Assembly: GCA_001653155.1 (NCBI GenBank)
Contig: BDEJ01000043.1
Coordinates: 48,850-112,849 of the forward strand
Origin: Porphyromonadaceae bacterium H1
GTDB lineage: Bacteria; Bacteroidota; Bacteroidia; Bacteroidales; Paludibacteraceae
Length of the DNA stretch: 64,000 bases
Reading direction: 5' to 3'
The notes under the pieces are model-generated. The model made no database searches. It saw only the letters and a program-made list of their open reading frames with translations, and had not been told where the DNA came from. Of the stretch, positions 9,488-19,322 are shown in pieces (positions within the stretch are counted from its first letter, which is position 1; each line of letters starts with the position of its first letter). A program made the translations under genes and the position numbers.

Positions 9488-10867
9488 CTAATTCTGCTTA
9501 ATCAGAACCAGATACTCCCAGGCATCAAGCCTGTTGGGAAGAGCTGCATATTCCTCTCCGCTGAAATATTCACGGTAGGTGCTTCCCGACAGAACAGCCG
9601 AAGTTGAAAACTCCAGCGAAGCCGCTGAAAGATTGAGCAACACGATCAGTTCCTGCGAAGCCTTCGTACGACTGAAAGCTAAAATCCTCTCGGGCTCCGA
9701 GGTGGGAATACGGTGGAAAGCCCCGCCTTCCTTACCGGCTTTGAGCAGCTCCTGACTGTGTTTAAGCTCATTCAGAGCCTTGTAAAAAGCTGTAGTTTCA
9801 TTGTCTTTAAAAGAAGGTATCAGGTCCTTTTCGAAAAAAAGCAAACGTTTGCGTAAACCTACTTCCTGTCCGGAGTAGATGAGCGGCATACCGTTAAGGG
9901 TGTAAGTCAAAACTGCAAAGGCCGCTACACCGGCTCCGTAGCGTTCGTATTCCGTACCGTTCCACGAATTTTCATCGTGGTTGGTAAGAAAATTCATCTT
10001 ATACGCATCTGGACAAAGCAGAGTGTCGTTTTTGAACAGATAGGCCTCTATATCTTTCACGTTTTTCTCTCCTTTGGCCACGGCGTTCATGATGTGCATC
10101 AGCTCCCAAGCATAATCGGCGTCAAAAGCGAGGTTGAGAAGTTCCGGCTTTTCGGACTCAGCAAGCATGAAAAGTGGTTTTATCTCATTGAGTTCAGCCC
10201 GTGCCTGCTCCCAAAAAGAGGTCGGAACTTCGTAGGCTACATCGCAGCGGAAGCCATCGATATCGAAGTTTTCAACCCAAAACCTCATGGCATCGAGCAT
10301 AGCCCTACGCAGGTCTTCGTTGTCGTAGTTCAGTTTCGCAACATCCGTCCAGTCGTAAGGAGCAACAGGCCTGCCAAGACTATCGCAAACATACCAGTCG
10401 GGGTGCTCGTGCAACCAATGGCAGTCCCAGCCACTGTGATTAGCTACCCAGTCGAGCATCACCTTAAAACCCATCTCATGGGCCTTTTCTACGAGTCTTT
10501 TAAAATCGACCAAAGTCCCGAATTCGGGATTCACTGCCTTGTAGTCGCTTATAGCGTAATAGCTTCCCAAGCTTCCCTTACGTTTGGTTTGAGAGATAGG
10601 GTGGATGGGCATGAACCACAGGATGTCAACACCCAAGTCGCGCAAACGCGGAAGGTGGCGCTCAAAAGCCTCAAAGCTGCCTTCAGGGGTATATTGACGG
10701 ACATTGACTTCGTATATAACAGCCGAACGAGTCCACTCGGGATGCTCCACCCTACAAGGGTCATCGGCCGCTTGCTTAGTTTGAGAAGAGCAGGAATAAA
10801 AGAGCCAGGATAAGAGCAACAAGCCCGTAACATATTTCATATTCATTTTTCTAAACAGCTTCATCAT
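9488..10867 (-). CDS. GH13 alpha-amylase lipoprotein
   Basis: The 459-residue protein has a lipoprotein signal (lipobox LFYSC, Cys26) and a complete GH13 barrel. The four regions are MLDWVANHSG (139-144 core), DGFRCD with nucleophile Asp209, MLAESE with acid Glu237, and TNHDEN with His297-Asp298. A beta C-terminal domain ends at ILIKQN-type strands. Lipid anchoring suggests action at the outer membrane or in the periplasm on maltooligosaccharides, like SusG-type enzymes, though it is short (SusG has an inserted binding module). It starts 17 bp after the MFS transporter gene and is the last gene before the separate susC promoter. A copy of the regulator's operator sequence lies within its coding region (9841-9852). 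Confidence 0.9.
   Translation of the reverse strand: MMKLFRKMNMKYVTGLLLLSWLFYSCSSQTKQAADDPCRVEHPEWTRSAVIYEVNVRQYTPEGSFEAFERHLPRLRDLGVDILWFMPIHPISQTKRKGSLGSYYAISDYKAVNPEFGTLVDFKRLVEKAHEMGFKVMLDWVANHSGWDCHWLHEHPDWYVCDSLGRPVAPYDWTDVAKLNYDNEDLRRAMLDAMRFWVENFDIDGFRCDVAYEVPTSFWEQARAELNEIKPLFMLAESEKPELLNLAFDADYAWELMHIMNAVAKGEKNVKDIEAYLFKNDTLLCPDAYKMNFLTNHDENSWNGTEYERYGAGVAAFAVLTYTLNGMPLIYSGQEVGLRKRLLFFEKDLIPSFKDNETTAFYKALNELKHSQELLKAGKEGGAFHRIPTSEPERILAFSRTKASQELIVLLNLSAASLEFSTSAVLSGSTYREYFSGEEYAALPNRLDAWEYLVLIKQN
9841..9852. promoter_or_regulatory. Third GCAAACGTTTGC copy, inside the amylase gene
   Basis: The 12-mer is identical to the cores upstream of susC and malQ. It falls in codons for Arg-Lys-Arg-Leu and could partly be explained by coding. 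No -7 element is placed 69.5 bp away on either strand. Its centre is 403 bp from the susC operator, a distance that would allow looping by a tetrameric regulator. Function is inferred only. Confidence 0.4.
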
Positions 10868-10884
10868 TCGTAAGTTTCCGATAG

Positions 10885-12189
10885 TTATTCTTTCTCCTTA
10901 ATAAAGATAACACAAATTGCAGCCAACACCAAAGAGCAACCGGCTGCAACAAGCATCATAGGTTGCGAGTTACCGAGCAAGAGCAGGATAGCTCCTCCGG
11001 CAAGTGCCGCAACAATCTGCGGGATACAGATCGTTCCGTTGAAGAGTCCCAGATAAGCCCCCATATTTTCGCCCGACAGAGCGTTTGTAAGTATGGTGAA
11101 GGGCAGCGCCAACATCGCCGCCCAAGCGCATCCTATGAGACTGTAAGAAACAAATAGCCCATAGGCATCGTGCACGAAGTAGGTGGACACAAAGCCAGCA
11201 GCTCCCAGCAACAGGCTGAGGGAATAGGCCATCTTCTTACTGCGAAAGAGTGGTATAAGCAAAGCCCAAAGCACCGATGCCAAGCCTTGTACGGCAAAAA
11301 GAACACCGACCCAGTTTCCGGCCTGCTGGTATTCGGCCGAGCCGCTATCACTAACACCCCATACGTTGTCGGCAATCGCCCCATTGGTGTAAGTCCACAT
11401 GTACATAAAAGCAACCCAACTGAAAAACTGTACAAGGCCAACCGTCCAAAACACCTTCGGAGCTTTCCGCAGCAAATGAACTATATTTGTTTTAGCTGCT
11501 TTAACCTGTTGCTCGTCGATCCCATGAAATCGGGCGTATTCGGCAGGAGGCATCTCCTTCACCTTGCGCACGGTATAAAGCACGCAAAGAATAAGTATGC
11601 CTGCGCCGACGTAAAAGGAATAAATAACCGAATCGGGAACAACCCCCGGTTCAGCGATATTGCGTATTCCCAACCAAGTAAAGACAATCGGGAACAGAAA
11701 ACCCAAGACACTACCGGCGTTTACCAAAAAACTTTGGATGGAGTAGGCAAAGGTCTTCTGCTTCTCGTTCACCATGTCGCCAACAAGCATTTTGAAGGGT
11801 TGCATTGCCATATTGATGGAGGTATCAAGCAACATCAAGGCCGTAAGCCCGAAAATCATCGCCGCTCCTACGGTCATACCGAAACTGCCGGCATTGGGCA
11901 GCAGACACATGACCACTACGGCAGCCAGCGCTCCTCCCAGCAAGTATGGTATTCGGCGTCCGAAACGGGTCCAGGTACGGTCACTCAGGCTGCCTACGAT
12001 GGGTTGAACGATAATTCCCATGAGGGGAGGAAGTATCCAAAAATAAGAGAGTTCATGAGGGTCGGCTCCCAAGGTGGCGAAAATGCGGCTGATATTCGCA
12101 CTTTGCAAGGCATAAGCTATCTGAACTCCAAAAAATCCGAAGCTTAAGTTCCAGATTTGCCAAAACGAAAGATTGGGTTTGCTATTCAT
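10885..12189 (-). CDS. MFS sugar transporter, maltose/sucrose (SLC45-like) type
   Basis: The 434-residue inner-membrane protein has about 12 hydrophobic segments. Its start is typical of the maltose/sucrose group: NLSFGFFGVQIAYALQ, then WILPPLMGIIVQPIVGSLSD and WTRFGRRIPYLLGG, the RxGRR cytoplasmic loop motif. It probably imports maltose or short maltodextrins released by the two GH13 enzymes encoded on either side. It begins 20 bp after the neopullulanase-like gene and ends 17 bp before the amylase gene, so the three are surely one transcript. Substrate is inferred from family and neighbours. Confidence 0.85.
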   Translation of the reverse strand: MNSKPNLSFWQIWNLSFGFFGVQIAYALQSANISRIFATLGADPHELSYFWILPPLMGIIVQPIVGSLSDRTWTRFGRRIPYLLGGALAAVVVMCLLPNAGSFGMTVGAAMIFGLTALMLLDTSINMAMQPFKMLVGDMVNEKQKTFAYSIQSFLVNAGSVLGFLFPIVFTWLGIRNIAEPGVVPDSVIYSFYVGAGILILCVLYTVRKVKEMPPAEYARFHGIDEQQVKAAKTNIVHLLRKAPKVFWTVGLVQFFSWVAFMYMWTYTNGAIADNVWGVSDSGSAEYQQAGNWVGVLFAVQGLASVLWALLIPLFRSKKMAYSLSLLLGAAGFVSTYFVHDAYGLFVSYSLIGCAWAAMLALPFTILTNALSGENMGAYLGLFNGTICIPQIVAALAGGAILLLLGNSQPMMLVAAGCSLVLAAICVIFIKEKE

Positions 12190-12209
12190 ATTACAATCAA
12201 TGTGTTTTC

Positions 12210-14123
<1,914 letters not shown>

Positions 14124-14174
14124 TCAAAATAAAAGCAGTCAGGATTTCCCGAGACAAGCGCTTAATAAACATTT

Positions 14175-15194
14175 TCATTCGATTCTTCGTGTCGTTTCGC
14201 GCAAAATCATGGTAGTGCGCACCAGTCTGTTTTTCGTTCTCTCGCCCCCCTGGCCCTTTATATGCTCGATAATCAATCTCATTGCCTCCTCTCCTACCTT
14301 CTGTGGATGCTGGTCCATAGTCGATAACATAGGATCGGTATCCTGCGATATGTTGGAGTTGGAAAAGCCGAATATCGACACTTCTTCGGGGACTTTCAGC
14401 CTCAACTGCTTGGTTGCACACAGTACTCCGGAAGCCGTGTAATCGTTCATTGCCATAAAGGCATCGGGACGCAAGTCGGACTGTAGTAAATCCATAGCCT
14501 CCTGATAGCCCAATTGTTTGGTATCGGCTTGGCGTATCAAGTTTTCATCAACCGGAAGACCGTACTTTATAAGAGCATCGAGGTAACCGTTGCGCCGATT
14601 CTTCGATATCTCCAAATTCAGGGTTGCACCGAGAAAAGCGATACGCCGACATCCGCTTCGAATCATGTAATCTACTGCCGTAAAAGTACCGTAATAATCA
14701 TCCACAACGACCTTGCTCGAATCAATCCCGGTACAAATCCGGTCAAAAAAAACAAGGGGTATTTCACTGTCCACCAACTCTTTGAAATGTCGGTAGTCCG
14801 TCGTGGTTTTTGCCATCGAGACCAACACACCGCATACACGGGCGTTAATCAAAGTCTGTATGTTATGCTTCTCCTTCTCGCTGTTTTCCGAAGACTGACA
14901 AACGATGACCCGGTAGTCTTCCTCTTCGGCCACCATCTCCATCCCGGAAAGAACGGAGGAAAAGAAATGATTAGCCAACTCGGGCACAATGACACCGATG
15001 ATGTTCGATTGCTTGGTGCGCAAACTTAAAGCAAGTGAGTTGGGTGTGTATTTATGCTCCTTAGCATAATTCTGCACCATCTCTATGGTCTCACGGCTGA
15101 TGTCGGGATGGTTGTTTAGTGCGCGGGATACGGTAGATACGGATATATTCAATGCTTTGGCAATATCCTTTATGGTTAAATTGGGCTTTTTCAT
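14175..15194 (-). CDS. LacI/GalR-family transcriptional regulator of the glucan locus
   Basis: Starting at MKKPNLTIKDIAKALN gives 340 residues. A frame extending 23 codons further upstream adds a Cys-rich segment unlike any LacI N-terminus, so I reject that start. The helix-turn-helix is residues 7-26 (IKDIAKALNISVSTVSRALN) with the hinge following. The periplasmic-binding-protein-like effector domain shows IGVIVPELANHFFSSVLSGME, RICTGIDSSKVVVDDYYG and MAMNDYTASGVL. It should bind palindromes with central CG, and GCAAACGTTTGC occurs upstream of malQ and susC. The gene sits between malQ (77 bp) and the neopullulanase gene (60 bp), so it is probably co-transcribed and self-regulated. The effector may be maltose or a maltodextrin (inference). 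Confidence 0.93.
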   Translation of the reverse strand: MKKPNLTIKDIAKALNISVSTVSRALNNHPDISRETIEMVQNYAKEHKYTPNSLALSLRTKQSNIIGVIVPELANHFFSSVLSGMEMVAEEEDYRVIVCQSSENSEKEKHNIQTLINARVCGVLVSMAKTTTDYRHFKELVDSEIPLVFFDRICTGIDSSKVVVDDYYGTFTAVDYMIRSGCRRIAFLGATLNLEISKNRRNGYLDALIKYGLPVDENLIRQADTKQLGYQEAMDLLQSDLRPDAFMAMNDYTASGVLCATKQLRLKVPEEVSIFGFSNSNISQDTDPMLSTMDQHPQKVGEEAMRLIIEHIKGQGGERTKNRLVRTTMILRETTRRIE

Positions 15195-15270
15195 AGCGGA
15201 TATTTCTATAAGAACACCCAAAAATAAGCATTTAAATCCATCGCAGCAAAACACATCCTTCACGGCAGTA

Positions 15271-17946
15271 TTAACCTTGCGTTTCTTCTATCAGCGTGCG
15301 AATCTTCCGGTTAAGCTCATGCTGCTCAAGCAAATTCTCCAAAGTCAGATGCATCCGGTATCTCCAATAATGCTGAGCCACTGCCGGTATGTTGATGCGC
15401 TCTTCTTGCGGGTTACTCCGGCGCAGTTCTTCGCTCACCGAGAGCCAGTCCTGCCAAGGAATAATAGTCAGCATTGCGGGAGATGCCAAGTGGTTTCTCA
15501 GTATCTGTTCACAAAGAGCGGGGCTGCAGGCCGCCGGAGCCTGCCCTTGCTTCCAAAGCACCTCGTTATAGTAACGTTGGCTGTTCTCAGGATTCTCCTC
15601 CCACCAGGCTCGCATGGGCGACATATCGTGTGTGGATGTCGTACAAACCGACAAGTAGGGCAACAAAGACAAATCCTCGAAAAGCCTATGAGTCTGCTTC
15701 GGCATCCGCTGAATTTCAAGACTGAGTATCTGCAATTCCCTCATTACCTGAGCCACACAAGCCGGTATCATACCCAAGTCCTCGCCACAGACCAACATCG
15801 ACGTGGAGGAGATCAAAGGTGGCAACTTACGCATGGCCTGTACATACCAGAAATCGTTGTGACGCCGGTAAAAGAAATCATCGTACAAAGCATTAAAAGC
15901 CTCTTTTTCATGATCGTTCAGACTTCGATAGGAGTAGGTAAACTGAGCCGAGATACGGGGATGAAACTTCTCGGCCTCCCGCTTATCGCGCACAAAAAGC
16001 ACTTCGTTGCAAAGAGCATACAAACCGTCGCGTATAGTCTGGGTTTTAGCATCATCCTTGCCGGAGAAGTGTTTTTTTATTTTCTGCTGAGTGTTGCAAA
16101 ACTCCTTCAGTTCAAAACGCTGCCAATCGATGCTTTGCAAATAGTTGGCAATAACTTCATCTCTGTATTCTCCGAAAATATCGGACAAAAAATACTCGTG
16201 TATGAAAGGTCGCGTCATGCGATGAGCATCGAAATGCAATCCGGAAGCCCGTATTTCATCCACAGTAAAAGGCAGGGCAGGGCTAAAATAACCCAATAAG
16301 CCTTGAACGGAATGTTCCGGAATCTCCCAAATGCGGAAAAAGCCCAGTATGTGATCAATACGGTAGGCATCGAAGTAGTCCGCCATCTTGCGGAAGCGGT
16401 TTATCCACCAATCATAGCCTTTAGCCGCCATAGCCTCCCAATTGTAAGTGGGGAAGCCCCAATTCTGTCCGCTAACGGAAAAAGCATCGGGTGGAGCTCC
16501 GGTTTGCACATCAAGGTTGAAGAGATGAGGTTCAACCCAAGCTTCGACACTGGCCCGGCTGATTCCTATCGGGATATCGCCTTTCAGAATCACCCCCTTG
16601 CTACGTGCATAAGTCGTTGCATCCAGCAATTGAAGGTGCAGGAGGTATTGAGTAAAATAAACTCTCCGAAGCGCTTCAGCTGCCTGCTCATCCGTAGAAA
16701 CAAAAGCTTCGAGCTGCTTCCGGTCATAAGTATTAAACGCTTTCCAAGTAGCAAAATCGGCACTCCCGTTCCGGTCGCGAAGCAGCGAGAAGACAGCATA
16801 AGAGAAGAGCCAGTGTTCGTTTTTCGAAAAGAAAGCCTTGAAATCCTTAGTCGACAACACATCCGCTCCCGTCTCGGCAAACAGAGCCAGGATATATTCT
16901 TCCTTAAGGGCAAGAGTAGCCTCATAATCAACAGATTCCAATGCATTTAGCTCTTCTGCTTTCCGGATAAATTTTTCGTGCAGCTTTTTATTAGCGAGCG
17001 GGTGGGCGCTCAGGGCGAAGTACAAAGGATGCAACGCATAGATGGAGATCGAGTTGTAGGGATAAGATTCCGTCCATTGACGTTTGGTCGTTGTATCGTT
17101 TACGGGCAATATTTGGATGACTTTCTGCCCGGTACGCACAGCCCAGTCCACCAGGAGTTTGAGATCGGAAAAATCTCCGCATCCGGCACTTTTCGTCGAG
17201 CGCAACGAGAAAACCGGTATGGCCACTCCGGCTGCTTTCCAGTTGAAATTGTGGCGAACGTAACGAAGACTGAGGACTGACCGGGTTTTTCCTTCGCCAG
17301 CAAGCTGTAGGGGCTTCAGCTCCCGGTTGTCACACTCTTCCCAATGAAGGAGGGTCGCAGTTGCCTCATCGGCGATGGCCAGTTTGTACGGAGTAGGGCC
17401 TTTAAGCTTCGAAGCGGGAAAGGAGGTTTGCCAGTAAGTCCCTCCGATGTAATCGAGAGACAAGGCCTTTTCGGCTTGCCAGTTTCCCATAAAATCGGCT
17501 TCACCGCAAAGAAGCACGCGCTGCCCCTTCTCCACAAAAGGGCAATCGACACGGATGGATATGATGTTGGCTGCATTTGACTTCTTAGGCTTCACAGGAG
17601 TATGCGCCAGAAAACTGCCGGTAAAGGCCGAAGTGTAGAGGAAGCTCTGTGACGGCATATCGCGCCAGAAATCCTGCAAAACAAGATGCTGTTCTCCTTC
17701 GGGAGCTATCCGACGGGCAGGCCCCCATTCCTTACGAAGGCTTCCGTCTATATCTTTTATCAGGTAGAAATACTCAAAACCTCCGGAGAGCGAAGTTTCC
17801 AATTCCAGCTTCCATTCCGATGTCCCCAGGCAAGTCATGGGTTGCGCTTGAGCCTCGACACCTGCCCCAAGCTCAGGCAAAGAGCCGCAAATACAGATGC
17901 TTTGTCCGAAACAAACCTGATGGTGAATATTAAATATCAGTCGCAT
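15271..17946 (-). CDS. malQ: 4-alpha-glucanotransferase (amylomaltase) with tandem CBM20
   Basis: The 891-residue protein has two N-terminal starch-binding domains of CBM20 type: one near 1-100 (FGQSICICGSLPELGAG), one near 128-235 (GQRVLLCGEADFMGNW). A GH77 catalytic domain follows. Catalytic residues are visible: nucleophile Asp531 in YRIDHILGF, acid/base Glu722 in CGEDLGMIP, and Asp774 in TSTHDM. It transfers glucan segments between maltooligosaccharides in the cytoplasm. No signal peptide is seen. The two-CBM20 form is common in Bacteroidetes. It opens the locus, with its own promoter and the LacI-type operator upstream, and lacI follows. Confidence 0.95.
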   Translation of the reverse strand: MRLIFNIHHQVCFGQSICICGSLPELGAGVEAQAQPMTCLGTSEWKLELETSLSGGFEYFYLIKDIDGSLRKEWGPARRIAPEGEQHLVLQDFWRDMPSQSFLYTSAFTGSFLAHTPVKPKKSNAANIISIRVDCPFVEKGQRVLLCGEADFMGNWQAEKALSLDYIGGTYWQTSFPASKLKGPTPYKLAIADEATATLLHWEECDNRELKPLQLAGEGKTRSVLSLRYVRHNFNWKAAGVAIPVFSLRSTKSAGCGDFSDLKLLVDWAVRTGQKVIQILPVNDTTTKRQWTESYPYNSISIYALHPLYFALSAHPLANKKLHEKFIRKAEELNALESVDYEATLALKEEYILALFAETGADVLSTKDFKAFFSKNEHWLFSYAVFSLLRDRNGSADFATWKAFNTYDRKQLEAFVSTDEQAAEALRRVYFTQYLLHLQLLDATTYARSKGVILKGDIPIGISRASVEAWVEPHLFNLDVQTGAPPDAFSVSGQNWGFPTYNWEAMAAKGYDWWINRFRKMADYFDAYRIDHILGFFRIWEIPEHSVQGLLGYFSPALPFTVDEIRASGLHFDAHRMTRPFIHEYFLSDIFGEYRDEVIANYLQSIDWQRFELKEFCNTQQKIKKHFSGKDDAKTQTIRDGLYALCNEVLFVRDKREAEKFHPRISAQFTYSYRSLNDHEKEAFNALYDDFFYRRHNDFWYVQAMRKLPPLISSTSMLVCGEDLGMIPACVAQVMRELQILSLEIQRMPKQTHRLFEDLSLLPYLSVCTTSTHDMSPMRAWWEENPENSQRYYNEVLWKQGQAPAACSPALCEQILRNHLASPAMLTIIPWQDWLSVSEELRRSNPQEERINIPAVAQHYWRYRMHLTLENLLEQHELNRKIRTLIEETQG

Positions 17947-17977
17947 GATAGTGTGTATTTTAAGCTAAGTAAAAAAA

Positions 17978-18000
17978 ATCAGCTACCAAAAGTAGCTGAT
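17978..18000. promoter_or_regulatory. Palindrome over the malQ -7 box (also terminator-like)
   Basis: ATCAGCTAC (17978-17986) and GTAGCTGAT (17992-18000) form a perfect 9-bp inverted repeat around five bases. On the minus strand the repeat is followed by eight Ts, as in an intrinsic terminator. The same bases include TACTTTTG (17987-17994), a perfect -7 element. It may stop read-through from mdh, act as an operator, or both. Confidence 0.6.
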
Positions 18001-18016
18001 AAGCTACAGACAGCAA
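17987..18016 (-). promoter_or_regulatory. Promoter of malQ
   Basis: TACTTTTG (17987-17994, minus strand) matches TAnnTTTG, and a TTG (18014-18016) lies exactly 19 bp upstream. Transcription would begin near 17980, leaving a leader of about 35 nt. Confidence 0.75.
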
Positions 18017-18050
18017 GGTCTCGGAGGGGGGAAAGATGCGACTGCCATAC

Positions 18051-18062
18051 GCAAACGTTTGC
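18051..18062. promoter_or_regulatory. LacI-type operator upstream of malQ
   Basis: GCAAACGTTTGC is a perfect palindrome, identical to the core at susC. Its centre (18056.5) is 69.5 bp from the downstream edge of the malQ -7 element, the same spacing as at susC. Confidence 0.78.
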
Positions 18063-18112
18063 AATTTTTGAGGCAAGCGTGCAAAATAACATCGCGGCTT
18101 CCGGGAGGACAT

Positions 18113-18150
18113 GAGACAAAAAAAGCGAAACCTCGGTCAGGGTTTCGCTT
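18113..18150 (-). terminator. Intrinsic terminator of mdh
   Basis: AAGCGAAACC (18122-18131) pairs with GGTTTCGCTT (18141-18150), a 10-bp stem. On the minus strand it is followed by seven Ts. It starts 20 bp after the mdh stop. Confidence 0.85.
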
Positions 18151-18169
18151 CGGTGAAAGGATGAAAAAC

Positions 18170-19111
18170 TTACAGAGCTTTAATTTCCTTCAGTACGTCA
18201 TTGGTTTTGCGAACGGCAGCAGCACTCTTTTCAAACAAAGCTGTTTCTTCGCTGTTGAGTTTGTAGTCTACAATCTCTTCAACACCATTTTTACCCACTA
18301 CGATGGGCACTCCGATACAGATATCTTTCTGGCCGTATTCGCCGTCAAGATACACACAGCAGGGAATGATCTTCTTTTGATCGTGGATGATCGACTCTAC
18401 CAGATAAGCAGCTGCAGCTCCGGGAGCATACCAAGCGGACGTTCCGAGCAAGCCGGTAAGCGTAGCACCGCCTACCATCGTATCGGCCACTACCTTGTCA
18501 AGGACTTCTTTACTCAACAAATCAGCTACGGGGCGTCCCTTGTAAGTAGCAAAACGGGTGAGGGGAATCATGGTCGTGTCGCCGTGTCCGCCGATCACCA
18601 GTCCTTCCAATTCGTTGGAGTTGGCATTAAGGGCCTTGCTCAGGTAGCATTTGAAACGCGAGCTGTCCAATGCTCCACCCATACCGATAACTTTGTTTTT
18701 GGGCAGTCCGGTAGCTTTCAGAGCCAAATAGGTCATGGTGTCCATGGGGTTGCTCACTACCACAATAATTGCATTCGGAGAATATTTCAAGATATTTTCG
18801 GCAACGCTTTTAACAATGCCGGCGTTTACACCTATCAATTCTTCACGAGTCATACCCGGTTTGCGGGGAATACCGGAAGTAATCACCACCACATCCGAGT
18901 TGGCGGTTTGGGCGTAATCATTGGTACAACCGGAAATACGCGAGTCGAAGCCAAGCAAAGCGGCCGTCTGGAACATATCCAGAGCCTTACCTTCCGATAC
19001 ACCTTCTTTCACATCGAGCATAACGATTTCGTCCGCCACCTCATTGAAAGCTAATACATTTGCACATGTGGCGCCTACATTTCCGGCACCTACTACTGTT
19101 ACTTTTGACAT
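18170..19111 (-). CDS. mdh: Malate dehydrogenase (LDH-like type)
   Basis: The 313-residue cytoplasmic enzyme interconverts malate and oxaloacetate with NAD. The Rossmann motif GAGNVG is at residues 8-13, with an acidic residue at the end of the second strand (MLDVKEG). The active site shows ITSGIPRKPGMTRE with the substrate-binding Arg loop, VVSNPMDTMTY, and the catalytic His in VIGGHGDTTM. The gene is single, between its own promoter candidate (-7 element at 19166-19173) and a clear terminator. With pckA and frdCAB in the same window it fits the reductive branch to succinate. Confidence 0.96.
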   Translation of the reverse strand: MSKVTVVGAGNVGATCANVLAFNEVADEIVMLDVKEGVSEGKALDMFQTAALLGFDSRISGCTNDYAQTANSDVVVITSGIPRKPGMTREELIGVNAGIVKSVAENILKYSPNAIIVVVSNPMDTMTYLALKATGLPKNKVIGMGGALDSSRFKCYLSKALNANSNELEGLVIGGHGDTTMIPLTRFATYKGRPVADLLSKEVLDKVVADTMVGGATLTGLLGTSAWYAPGAAAAYLVESIIHDQKKIIPCCVYLDGEYGQKDICIGVPIVVGKNGVEEIVDYKLNSEETALFEKSAAAVRKTNDVLKEIKAL

Positions 19112-19165
19112 AATTTTTAGTGTTTTATTGAGTTAAATAATTATTCCGAGTTTCGATTTGCCTGC

Positions 19166-19173
19166 AAATATAC
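19166..19173 (-). promoter_or_regulatory. Candidate -7 element of mdh
   Basis: TATATTTG on the minus strand fits TAnnTTTG and lies 55 bp before the mdh start codon. No clear TTG is found 19-20 bp upstream. Confidence 0.45.
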
Positions 19174-19322
19174 GAAGTATTGTCGATTATGGAATTATTT
19201 CTCTAATTAAATGTTTTATAAATTATCGCTCCGAAGCCGAAGGAATAGCTATCCGCACGAACAATCGAGCAATCGAGCAATCGAAGAATTCAACAAGAGA
19301 GCGCAGTCTCCAAGCTTCATCT

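Noticed and set aside
15195..15263. Extended N-terminus for the LacI-family gene
   Set aside because: The 23 extra residues precede the invariant LacI start and resemble no part of the family.
19263..19286. Short tandem repeat CAATCGAG x2 plus CAATCGAA
   Set aside because: Only three units in a gap between dxs and mdh; no arm symmetry or link to a promoter was found.
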